Program-made: the position numbers and the translations under genes | Origin: Acidobacteriota bacterium | GTDB lineage: Bacteria; Acidobacteriota; Polarisedimenticolia; J045 | Direction of reading: 5' to 3' | Length of the DNA: 16,728 bases | Assembly: GCA_024276295.1 (NCBI GenBank) | Contig: JAJRXN010000261.1 | Span: 1 to 16,728 of the forward strand | In this document: one piece after another, positions 1-6,755 of the stretch | Layout of the letters: the number at the start of each line of letters is the position of its first letter | Position numbering within the stretch: the stretch's first letter is position 1 | Notes under the pieces: model-generated | The model's input: the letters and a program-made list of their open reading frames with translations, nothing else | Databases searched by the model: none | Told to the model about the DNA's origin: nothing

Positions 1-540
1 ATGATCATGAACCCACGTGACAAGCTCGGCATTCCACTGTCCCTCTCTTTCTGTCTGTTCGCCCTTCTGGCGGTCGTCACGCCGGCATCGGCTGCGGAGG
101 GCGGAACGAGCCTGGTCTACCGCCAGGTGTGCCCGGGCAACGTCTCGCTCTGGCTGTGGGTGGCCAAGGACGCCGCCGCGAGCTGCTCTTCCCCGTCCCC
201 CGGCGTGCATGCCTGCACGAACGGCTCCGACGACCTCGCACGAGGGGCCTGTGCCACCGGCTGCGAGGAGGTCGCCTCCTCGACCCTCGCGGGCTGCTTC
301 TACGGCGACGGAACCCCCAACGTTCTTCTTCCGAACTTCACGGTCACCTGCTCGAACGGAAGGAAGTTCGACCTCAAGGGCCGCGAGAACGACCGGTGCG
401 AGAACACCACGGACCTGAGCGGCAACGTGACCGGCGGCAAGTGCTACAACAAGGCCGATCCCGACGACGTCGGCACCGAGGCCACGTGTGACGGGGGTTG
501 CCAGTTCGCCGAGCCCGGCGCGGACTGCACCGAACGCTGA
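1..540 (+). CDS. Secreted cysteine-rich protein, unknown function
   Basis: Not recognised as a known family. The 179-residue product has a Sec-type signal peptide: basic N-terminus, hydrophobic core at about residues 10-27, and an Ala-X-Ala type cleavage site near residues 29-32. The predicted mature part of about 147 residues has twelve cysteines (44, 62, 72, 84, 88, 99, 117, 133, 148, 163, 167, 176). The even number suggests a disulfide-stabilised exported protein. It also carries five N-X-S/T sequons (N47, N74, N112, N135, N142), which is many for its size. The first base of the window is the ATG, so the upstream signals cannot be seen. The start could be codon 1, the ATG at position 7, or further upstream. 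The gene converges on the DUF218 gene and ends just before a perfect hairpin. That it is a real, exported gene is likely. Its function is unknown. Confidence 0.7.
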   Translation: MIMNPRDKLGIPLSLSFCLFALLAVVTPASAAEGGTSLVYRQVCPGNVSLWLWVAKDAAASCSSPSPGVHACTNGSDDLARGACATGCEEVASSTLAGCFYGDGTPNVLLPNFTVTCSNGRKFDLKGRENDRCENTTDLSGNVTGGKCYNKADPDDVGTEATCDGGCQFAEPGADCTER

Positions 541-565
541 CCGCTCCATCGAGGCGACCCGTCCG

Positions 566-592
566 GCGCACCCGCCCTCCCGGCGGGTGCGC
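566..592. terminator. Hairpin between convergent genes, possible bidirectional terminator
   Basis: A perfect 11-bp stem (566-576 pairs with 582-592, GCGCACCCGCC and its complement) encloses a 5-base loop. It lies 25 bases after the stop of the secreted-protein gene and 71 bases beyond the end of the convergent DUF218 gene. Neither strand has a clear T-run after the stem, so intrinsic termination is plausible but not proven. Confidence 0.55.
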
Positions 593-663
593 TCGTCTGC
601 GGGCGCGACGCCACGAAGACGGCGACATGGATCAGGAACGACATCGCTATCGACGGTCCGCCG

Positions 664-1431
664 TCACAGGTACCCTCGGAAGCGATACCACAGGAGTCCG
701 AAGTGCTCGTGCAGCGCGGCCGTGCTGCGCTCGAACGCGGAGGCCTCCGGCAGGAGTCCTTCCGAACCGATCCCGGGCCAGGTCGAACGCTCGGCGCAGA
801 CCGGCAGCGGCTCGAACCCGCGTTCGCGGAAGGCGCCGAGAGCCCGCGGCATGTGGACCGCGGAGGTGACCACCGCCAGTCGGCGGACGCCGTGCTCTGC
901 CGCCCAGCGCGCGACGTGGACGGCGTTGCCGCGCGTCGTGCGGGCCCGATCCTCGAACACGATCCGCTCGGGCGGCAGGCCCATGCGCTGGAGTTCCTCG
1001 AGCATCCGCTGGCCTCCCGAGGCCCGCGTGACGTGCCCCCGTTCGCCGCTGACGACGACGACCGCCTCGGGCCACCTCAGGGCCGCAGCCAGCGTCTCGG
1101 CGACCCGGGCAGTGCCCGCCGAGCCGAGCGGTGACCAGGGGACGCGCGAGTTCGCGACGCCCGCCCCGAGCAGGACGATCGCCTCCGGCGGCCCGTCGAA
1201 CGGCGCCGGCGCATCGCAGGCCGCCTCGAGCGGCGCCGCCAGGCGATCCGCGACGAACGGAAGTCCGCAGACCAGCAGCTCGGCAAGGGCGAACCCGAGC
1301 AGCGCCAGCGGAACCCGCTGCGCCAGCGTGCGCCGGCCCCGCCAGCGCAGGACGCTCCAGGTCACCAGGGCCCCGGCCAGCGAGAGCAGGGCCCAGCCGT
1401 AGGGGTCGGTCAGGAGGTCACGCATCGTCAC
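664..1431 (-). CDS. DUF218 (YdcF/ElyC/SanA-like) membrane protein
   Basis: A 255-residue member of the DUF218 family, which includes the E. coli envelope proteins ElyC, SanA and YdcF. Two N-terminal hydrophobic segments (about residues 12-28 and 40-58) anchor it in the inner membrane. The soluble domain from about residue 83 shows the family hallmarks: a first strand with AIVLLGAG (84-91), SGE...SGG (128-140), the ED.ARTTRGNA block (160-170), and VVTSAVHMPRA (187-197). The C-terminal WYRFRGYL is also typical of ElyC-like proteins. ElyC is linked to envelope polysaccharide and peptidoglycan precursor metabolism. The exact reaction is not settled, so a role in envelope maintenance is inferred. 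The first codon is GTG at 1431, but an in-frame ATG two codons later (1425) is equally possible because no clear Shine-Dalgarno is seen for either. It is transcribed divergently from the small gene at 1535. Confidence 0.85.
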   Translation of the reverse strand: MTMRDLLTDPYGWALLSLAGALVTWSVLRWRGRRTLAQRVPLALLGFALAELLVCGLPFVADRLAAPLEAACDAPAPFDGPPEAIVLLGAGVANSRVPWSPLGSAGTARVAETLAAALRWPEAVVVVSGERGHVTRASGGQRMLEELQRMGLPPERIVFEDRARTTRGNAVHVARWAAEHGVRRLAVVTSAVHMPRALGAFRERGFEPLPVCAERSTWPGIGSEGLLPEASAFERSTAALHEHFGLLWYRFRGYL

Positions 1432-1534
1432 ATCGCGGCCGGCGCGTGCGGGCTGGACGGCCGGATCTTCCGGGACCTACGTTTCCGTCATCGGCGGGAG
1501 TCACCCCGCCGGCGGGAGATGGAGGAGAACCGGG
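1432..1534. promoter_or_regulatory. Divergent intergenic region with alternative hairpins
   Basis: This 103-base gap separates two divergent genes and must hold a promoter for each. I could not pick convincing -35/-10 boxes. On the plus strand three short complementary blocks lie in series: GGCGGG (1493-1498), CCCGCC (1505-1510) and GGCGGG (1511-1516). The middle block can pair with either neighbour but not both. The next bases, GGAGGAG (1521-1527), form a strong ribosome binding site 7 bases before the GTG at 1535. A switch in pairing could in principle alter access to that site, but such short GC blocks can arise by chance. Confidence 0.35.
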
Positions 1535-1852
1535 GTGAACGCTCTCGAGCAGATCCTCTCGCAGTACGCCGCCCAAGGCGTCGAGACGACCTTCAAGATC
1601 GCCGGCCGCACCTACCAGGTGTTCGCCTTCCCGAGCCCGGGGAAGCAGGGCCCGCTCGTCCGCTGGAACCTCTACACGGTCGACGAGGCGACCGGCCGCC
1701 CGCTGCGCGGGCTGTCGTTCGGCATGGCCCGCGGCGTCCGCGAGGCGATGGAAGAGGTGATCGACGCGGCGCGCGAGCACGCCGGCACCCGCAGCGGCGC
1801 GCCGCGCGACGAGGAGCGCGCGACCACGTTCCGGCCCGGCCGGTTCGACTGA
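1535..1852 (+). CDS. Small conserved-looking hypothetical protein
   Basis: Not recognised. The 105-residue soluble product has no signal peptide, membrane segment or cysteine. It starts with a helical stretch (about residues 2-14, LEQILSQYAAQG). A probable beta-rich core follows (FKIAGRTYQVFAF, LVRWNLYTVDE), then an amphipathic helix (MARGVREAMEEVIDAARE, about 69-86) and a charged, probably disordered tail. The start is GTG, supported by the GGAGGAG ribosome binding site at 1521-1527 with 7-base spacing. It ends 33 bases before the convergent lipoprotein gene, and no terminator is obvious between them. Frame, ribosome binding site and composition make it a convincing gene. No function can be assigned. 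Confidence 0.7.
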   Translation: MNALEQILSQYAAQGVETTFKIAGRTYQVFAFPSPGKQGPLVRWNLYTVDEATGRPLRGLSFGMARGVREAMEEVIDAAREHAGTRSGAPRDEERATTFRPGRFD

Positions 1853-1885
1853 TACCGCGGACCGGGCCGTCCTGCTCCTCCCCAC

Positions 1886-2551
1886 CTACTTCTTCTGCAC
1901 CCAGCGCCCGTCGGGAAGCTGGATCCACTCGCCCGGTCGGGCGATCTCCCGGAGCGTCGTCGCGTAGGTGGCGCCGATCTTGCCGACCTGGGACGGCTCG
2001 ACGCCGGTCGCGGCGGCGATCTCCCGGTAGAGCGCCTTGCGGTCGGCGTTCTCCTCGCGCACCAGCTTCTGGACCTCGGCCCGCTTCCGCAGATCGCCGA
2101 GCGCGTCGAGCGACCGGACGACGAGGAACCCGTCCTTCCCCTCGCCGACCACGCCGAGCTTCCGGTACCCGGCCAGGCGCGGTGCGCGCTTCGCGCGCGA
2201 GTCGATGATCTTCCGGATCGCGGGGTTGCTCACCACCGGCTCCGGAACGCTGCCCGCGGCCAGCGCAGGCATGCCGAACAGCCCGTCGAGCAGCCCTGCC
2301 GGGTGCGCGAAGGCGAGGGGGACCGTGCCGTCGCTCCCGTCGTCGGTCTCCTGGCGCGGAGCCTGCCGCTGCTCGCCCTCCTGCTCCGCCGCCGCCGCCT
2401 CGCGGGCCCGGCGCTGCACCTCTTCCTCGATCTCCTTCGAGAGGTCGCGGATCTGGGCCTCCGGGAAGTACACGTTGATCGTCACGCAGGCGGCGGCGAG
2501 CACCACCGCGCCGAAGAGCACGCCGAGTCGTCTGCTTCGTCTGCTGGTCAT
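1886..2551 (-). CDS. YnbE-YdbL-type (DUF1318) lipoprotein
   Basis: A 221-residue outer-membrane lipoprotein candidate. Residues 1-21 form a lipoprotein signal peptide (basic start, VLFGAVVLAA core) ending at Cys22 in an A-A-A-C box. The +2 residue is Val, not Asp, so it should be sorted to the outer membrane. Just after Cys22 comes VTINVYFPEAQ, like the short beta segment of YnbE-type lipoproteins. A charged helix follows (33-60), then a linker with a hydrophobic patch (77-100). Residues 108-221 match YdbL/DUF1318: NPAIRKI, GVVGEGKDGFL (134-143), NADRKALYREIAA, PSQVGKIGA, and PGEWIQLPDGRWVQKK at the end. In E. coli, YnbE and YdbL are separate products next to YdbH. Here both seem combined in one chain, directly after the YdbH-like gene. 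The chosen ATG at 2551 has AGGTGA 5 bases upstream; the open frame continues further 5' but without a better start. Confidence 0.85.
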   Translation of the reverse strand: MTSRRSRRLGVLFGAVVLAAACVTINVYFPEAQIRDLSKEIEEEVQRRAREAAAAEQEGEQRQAPRQETDDGSDGTVPLAFAHPAGLLDGLFGMPALAAGSVPEPVVSNPAIRKIIDSRAKRAPRLAGYRKLGVVGEGKDGFLVVRSLDALGDLRKRAEVQKLVREENADRKALYREIAAATGVEPSQVGKIGATYATTLREIARPGEWIQLPDGRWVQKK

Positions 2552-2627
2552 CGGATCACCTCGCGCACGCGCCCCGTCCTCCGGACGCGCCCGGTCAGGA
2601 TACACGGACGGACCGCCGCCGGCCGCG

Positions 2628-5600
2628 TCAACGGGGTGACGTGGAGGCCGACTCGAGGTCGAGCGCGCGCAGGCGCTCGAGCATCGAGCGGAACGCGACG
2701 CGACGGCCCGGCTGGGCGTTGACGACATCGATCGGCAGCGGCAGCCGCCCCTTGATGAACAGCTCGCGCCTGCCGCGCCGCTCGAGTCCGCGCAGCAGGA
2801 ACATGTCGTCCTCGAGGCTCATCGCGATGCCGAGCCGCGAGTAGGTATAGCGATCGAAAAAGCGCGTGATGCCGCGGTCGAGCATCGTGGCGTTGCCGCC
2901 CGACCCGAGGATGGTCAGGTTGCGCACGGCGCGCACCGTCACGCTGCGCCGGTCGCGGCGCATCGGCGACGAACGGACCTCCGCCTCGAGCCGTACGGGG
3001 AGGCCCCCGACCAGCTCGCAGCGCACCACCTCGCCGTCGACATGCCCGGTGATCTCACCGAAGCCGAGCCGTCGCGTCAGGCGGCCGAGGTCGATGTGCT
3101 CGAACTCGGCCGAGAACGACAGTCTCGGGTACGGCGAGAACAGGTCGCGGCCGGAGAGATCACCGAGGCGGATCGTTCCGCCGAACACGTCGATCTCGCC
3201 ACCGCCGTCCGCCTCGAACCGCGTCGCCGTCACGCGCACCGCCGGAAAGCGCGCGGCGATCGTCCCCTCGACGGGAAACGGCAGCATCTCCGTCGGCAGC
3301 CGCGAGAGGTCGAGCCGGTCGAGCGCCGCCGCGGCGGTCAGCCGGGGATCACCGGTCAGCAGTCCGTCGACCATCATGCGCTCGAGCCTCACTGCGCCAC
3401 CGAGCAGCCGAAACGTCACCGGCCGGCCGAGCAGGATCCGATCCCCTCCCGCCTCGAGCGGGGTATCGACCGTAGAGATCGGCAGGCCCGCGATCGATCC
3501 GCTGCCGAGCGCCAGCGAGCCGGCCGTCAGCCGGTCCGGCTCGACGAGCCGGCCGTCGCGCCAGGTCAGGTCGACCGGCAGCTCGACCGCCAGGTCGGTC
3601 AGGTCGAGGCCCGGACGCGCGAGAAGGAACCGGCCGCCGGCCAGCGAGACCGCTCCCCGGACGGTCTGCTCGGCGGCTCCGAAACGCCCCGCGAGACGGG
3701 CCGCGACCCGCCCCTCGACGGTGGCCTCCTCGGCCATCTCGGGCCACGCGCTCTCGATCACCGGGACGAGGTAGCGTGCCCAGGTCCGGGCGAGGTCCAC
3801 CGCGGCGACGTCGGCACTCCACGCGATGCCCCCCTCCGCGTCGGCGGCGAGACGGGCGGCGAGCTTCGGTCCTTCGGCCAGCGCCCAGCGGACGTCGGCA
3901 CTCCACGCGCCGGCGTCCGGCTCGAGGTGCGCGTCGACCCGGAGGCTCGAAACCGCTTCCGACAAGTCGGCGAACAGGCTGTCCCACAGAACGACCGCTC
4001 CACCGAGTTCCGCCTCGACCCGTGCGCGGACCGGCCCCGCCGGCGCGCGGCTGACCGAGAGCGTCCCGCGCGTGGCGAGCCCCTGGACGACCCGCGCGCC
4101 GTCGGCCGACGACATCTCGAGCGCCGGGAGTTCCAGCGTTCCTTCGAGCCCGACGGCGCCGTCGGCACCGACATCGAGGTCGAGCGCCGCCGCCAGGGAG
4201 CCGCGCAGCGACGCCGCCGTGTCCGGAAGGTCGGGCACGACCGCACGGGCCAGGGCCGACAGGTCGGGCAGCTCGAGGTCGAGGCGACCGGCCGTCCGCA
4301 GGCCGCCCCGCCAGCTTCCGGTGAACCGGCCGGAGACCAGCTCGTCGAGGGCGACGAGGTCCGCCTCGACCGCAAAGGCGTCTCCCGCCGACGCGGCGCG
4401 CCGGGCGCCCGCGGCGAGCCGGAACGTCGCCGGACCGGACAGCGCCGGTCCGGCGGCCGGAAGCTCCAGCGTGCCGGCACCCTGCAGGTCGAGCGACGCG
4501 AGCCCGACCCCCTGCGTGCCGACGGTGAGCCGTGCCGAGGCGGCCAGTGCGTCGAGCGTCAGCGACCCGAGACCGGCCCGCTCGCCCCGCACCGGACCGC
4601 CCGTCAGGTCGACGGTCAGGCGCGCCGCGTCCGGCCGCCCCGCGATCCGTCCCGAGAGATCGGGAGGCGGCCCCGTGACGTGCAGGTCGCCGGAGAGCAC
4701 CCCGGCGAGCCGCGCGATCTCCACGAGGCGTGACCATCCGGGCGCGGACCAGCGCCACGCGAGATCGGCGTCGCCCTTCCCGGAAGGAACGAGCGTCCCC
4801 GAGACCTCGAACCGCCCCGACCGTGCGGGTTCGAGCGCGATCCGCACCGCGGCCGGACGCCCGGGGTCGGTGCTGCCGCGGAACTGCAGCGAGAACGGCA
4901 TCGGGAAGGTGTCCGCGCCGTCCCACGGCTCCGGCACGCCGTCGCACGCGAGCACGCGGCCGGACAGCGTCGCCTCCAGGGGAACCGGCTCCGCCGGCCG
5001 GGGTGCGGGCGTCTCCACTCCCGCCCGCAGCTCCGCGAGCCGGCAGGCGATGCCCTCGGCGGTGCCCGCACGCAGCGCATCCGCCGCTGCCGCGACCCGG
5101 TACCGGCCGTCGGTCGTGGAGATCTCCAGCGAGAGCGTCCCCTCGACGACGCGTCCGCCGAAGTCCGGGACGATGGCGGCCAGTCTCGCGGCGTCGATCC
5201 GCTCGAGACGGCCGTCGAGACTCGCCGGGCTGGATGCGGCCCGGTTCCACTCCATCACGAGTTCACCCGGCCCGAGGGCTTCTCCGCGAGCCAGCGTCAC
5301 CGAGACGAGGACCGGCTCATCCGCCGCGACGGGGCGTCGCACGTCGAGCGCCAGCGCCGGCAGGGCGAGGCCGGCGCGCTCGCCGATCAGCAGCCCGCCG
5401 CGCGCGTCGAGATGCAGCGCGGACGCCGCGGCGCCGATTTCGAACGTCACGTCGGGGCGGTCGATGCGGAGATCGAATCCCGCCGGTGGCGCTGCCCCGC
5501 CGAGCACGGCCAGCGGCGCCAGGCGCAGCGACTCGCCGCGCAGCCGGCCGTGGCCGGTCAGCCCGGCGCGGTCCCGGCGGGCGACGAGCGAACCGGAGAG

Positions 5601-6050
5601 CACGCCGGCGTCCGCGAGCCGGACCACGAGGTCCTCGACGGCGAGACGGCCGAACTCGACCGAGGGCGCGGCCTCCGATGCCGGCACCGGCCCCTCCGCC
5701 GGCTCGAGCAGGACGTCGAGGCCGTCGATCTCGAGCGCCTCGAAGCGCCCGGCCATCGCCTCGCGCAGCCCTCCCCGGGCCACGAGCCGCCGGATCGTGA
5801 TCCGGGCGACGAGCGGCTGGAGCGGCGTCGGGCCGATCTCGAGCCCCGTCAGCAACACCTCGCGGGGACCGAGCACGCGCAACCCCGCAAGGGAGACGTC
5901 CGCCTCGAGCCGCCGGGCGAGGATCTGCTCGACGCGCCGACGCGGCTCGTCCCGGAACCGCCACGCCACCGTCGCCGCGACTGCCGACAGCAGCAACAGC
6001 ACGAGGACGACGAGGCGTGCGCGGCGGAGGGTCGGGCGCAGGCGGACCAT
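2628..6050 (-). CDS. YdbH-like AsmA/TamB-family envelope protein
   Basis: An 1140-residue protein with one N-terminal membrane anchor (about residues 12-30) after a basic start. The rest is a very long, probably periplasmic, beta-rich region of repeated short strands, as in the AsmA-like bridge proteins (YdbH, YhdP, TamB). Residues 35-75 (RRRVEQILARRLEADVSLAGL...) look like the usual AsmA-type N-terminus. The last 100 residues (RFFDRYTYSRLG at 1063-1074, PLPIDVVNAQPGR near 1104-1116) resemble the YdbH C-terminal domain. In E. coli, YdbH pairs with the lipoprotein YnbE to bridge the inner and outer membranes for phospholipid transport, with YdbL as accessory factor. The YnbE/YdbL-type gene follows after 76 bases, which supports this assignment over TamB. 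The ATG at 6050 is fixed by an in-frame TAG 4 codons upstream. It has no purine-rich Shine-Dalgarno (GACTCCCCCC precedes it). E. coli YdbH is shorter (under 900 residues). Confidence 0.8.
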   Translation of the reverse strand: MVRLRPTLRRARLVVLVLLLLSAVAATVAWRFRDEPRRRVEQILARRLEADVSLAGLRVLGPREVLLTGLEIGPTPLQPLVARITIRRLVARGGLREAMAGRFEALEIDGLDVLLEPAEGPVPASEAAPSVEFGRLAVEDLVVRLADAGVLSGSLVARRDRAGLTGHGRLRGESLRLAPLAVLGGAAPPAGFDLRIDRPDVTFEIGAAASALHLDARGGLLIGERAGLALPALALDVRRPVAADEPVLVSVTLARGEALGPGELVMEWNRAASSPASLDGRLERIDAARLAAIVPDFGGRVVEGTLSLEISTTDGRYRVAAAADALRAGTAEGIACRLAELRAGVETPAPRPAEPVPLEATLSGRVLACDGVPEPWDGADTFPMPFSLQFRGSTDPGRPAAVRIALEPARSGRFEVSGTLVPSGKGDADLAWRWSAPGWSRLVEIARLAGVLSGDLHVTGPPPDLSGRIAGRPDAARLTVDLTGGPVRGERAGLGSLTLDALAASARLTVGTQGVGLASLDLQGAGTLELPAAGPALSGPATFRLAAGARRAASAGDAFAVEADLVALDELVSGRFTGSWRGGLRTAGRLDLELPDLSALARAVVPDLPDTAASLRGSLAAALDLDVGADGAVGLEGTLELPALEMSSADGARVVQGLATRGTLSVSRAPAGPVRARVEAELGGAVVLWDSLFADLSEAVSSLRVDAHLEPDAGAWSADVRWALAEGPKLAARLAADAEGGIAWSADVAAVDLARTWARYLVPVIESAWPEMAEEATVEGRVAARLAGRFGAAEQTVRGAVSLAGGRFLLARPGLDLTDLAVELPVDLTWRDGRLVEPDRLTAGSLALGSGSIAGLPISTVDTPLEAGGDRILLGRPVTFRLLGGAVRLERMMVDGLLTGDPRLTAAAALDRLDLSRLPTEMLPFPVEGTIAARFPAVRVTATRFEADGGGEIDVFGGTIRLGDLSGRDLFSPYPRLSFSAEFEHIDLGRLTRRLGFGEITGHVDGEVVRCELVGGLPVRLEAEVRSSPMRRDRRSVTVRAVRNLTILGSGGNATMLDRGITRFFDRYTYSRLGIAMSLEDDMFLLRGLERRGRRELFIKGRLPLPIDVVNAQPGRRVAFRSMLERLRALDLESASTSPR

Positions 6051-6084
6051 GGGGGGAGTCTAAGGCCGGACGGAACGGAAGCAG

Positions 6085-6120
6085 AAAAAGGCGGGAGGGC
6101 GTCCCGCAGGACGCCCTCCC
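6085..6120 (-). terminator. Intrinsic terminator of the small acidic protein gene
   Basis: A perfect 12-bp GC-rich stem (6093-6104 with 6109-6120) encloses a 4-base CGCA loop. On the minus strand it is followed, after 3 bases, by a run of five T (plus-strand A at 6085-6089). It lies 36 bases beyond the stop of the small gene at 6157. It should separate that gene from the YdbH-like gene downstream, which starts at 6050. Confidence 0.85.
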
Positions 6121-6156
6121 TTCGGTCGAGTCTTCCTGACAAGAGGCCGCCAGAGG

Positions 6157-6444
6157 CTACTTGCCGCCACCGAAGAAGGACATGATCATGTTGGCCGTCG
6201 CGTCGGAGATCACGATGTCATCGGACAGCGTGAAGTCCGGACGGACCGACTGCACGTCCAGCCCGTTCTGGTTCGCCACGTCGATCGCGGTGCCGACGTC
6301 GACGTCACCGGTCTCCGGGTTGACGATCTGGTTGAACGCGTCGCCGAACGTCGAGTCCTGGGCTGCGAGGTTGGTCAGAAAGCTGAACAGACCGTACCCC
6401 GGTGCCACGCGGCTCTCGAGTTCCTGCACCTTGAGCTTGCTCAT
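6157..6444 (-). CDS. Small acidic protein with leader-like N-terminus (possible exported peptide precursor)
   Basis: A 95-residue protein I cannot assign to a family. It starts MSKLKVQELESRVAPG, a short basic and helical segment with an LExRxxP motif and no Sec signal peptide. The middle part is acidic and Gly/Asn/Asp-rich (about 13 Asp/Glu against 5 Lys/Arg overall). The end is hydrophobic, MIMSFFGGGK. There are no cysteines, so thioether-type modification is unlikely. It has its own strong ribosome binding site (AGGAGA, 6 bases before the ATG) and its own intrinsic terminator, as expected for an abundantly expressed short product. The nearest upstream gene on this strand encodes a PqqD-like/M50/HlyD fusion of the kind found with peptide maturation and export. 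A substrate role for that protein is inferred from context only. The codons look somewhat less GC-rich than those of the neighbours. Confidence 0.75.
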   Translation of the reverse strand: MSKLKVQELESRVAPGYGLFSFLTNLAAQDSTFGDAFNQIVNPETGDVDVGTAIDVANQNGLDVQSVRPDFTLSDDIVISDATANMIMSFFGGGK

Positions 6445-6755
6445 CGAGTCTCTCCTCTCGGTGTGTCTGCGGGCCCATCCCGCCTGCGGTTGAATGAACG
6501 GGCCTCATGCCCTGCCACGGCGCGGTCCCGCCATCCCGCGGAACTCCCGGCGTGTCCCGACAGAGCAAACTCCGCGCCAAGATGGAGGCGGCGACCGCCG
6601 CGGCGCAGTCCGGTTCGCATCTGCCCTCGGACGTCCGTGGAAGGCCGCCCGGGCGCGTGCCCGTCGCACCGGTCCCGCGAGCCGCCTCCGCGATCGTGGG
6701 CCGGGAGACGGACGTGAAACCGGGTGTGCAGGAACTGAACGCCTCCCGCGGCGGC
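6445..6755 (-). other. 311-base gap between the M50-HlyD fusion and the small acidic protein
   Basis: I see no convincing gene here. Open frames crossing it on either strand are out-of-frame extensions of neighbours. Apart from the ribosome binding site at its left end, I found no clear hairpin terminator after the fusion gene and no clear -35/-10 pair. The length and the separate terminator at 6085-6120 suggest that the small gene has its own promoter here, or that processing separates it from the upstream message. Confidence 0.4.
6451..6456 (-). promoter_or_regulatory. Strong ribosome binding site of the small acidic protein
   Basis: On the minus strand AGGAGA lies within a longer purine run (GAGAGGAGAG), 6 bases before the ATG at 6444. 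It is one of the best Shine-Dalgarno matches in the window and fixes the start. Confidence 0.75.

Noticed and set aside
488..1402. A 304-codon plus-strand frame
   Set aside because: It is antisense to the DUF218 gene and starts inside the secreted-protein gene. Its Arg/Ser/Thr-rich composition is that of a shadow frame.
3826..6063. A 745-codon plus-strand frame and a 633-codon minus-strand frame (3349-5250) over the YdbH-like gene
   Set aside because: Both are Arg/Ser/Pro/Ala-rich shadows of the 1140-residue protein, whose membrane anchor, C-terminal domain and neighbour are convincing.
6305..6580. A 91-codon minus-strand frame that could be read as a second short peptide gene
   Set aside because: It overlaps the small acidic protein in another frame, has no ribosome binding site, and its C-terminal half is the out-of-frame reading of that gene.
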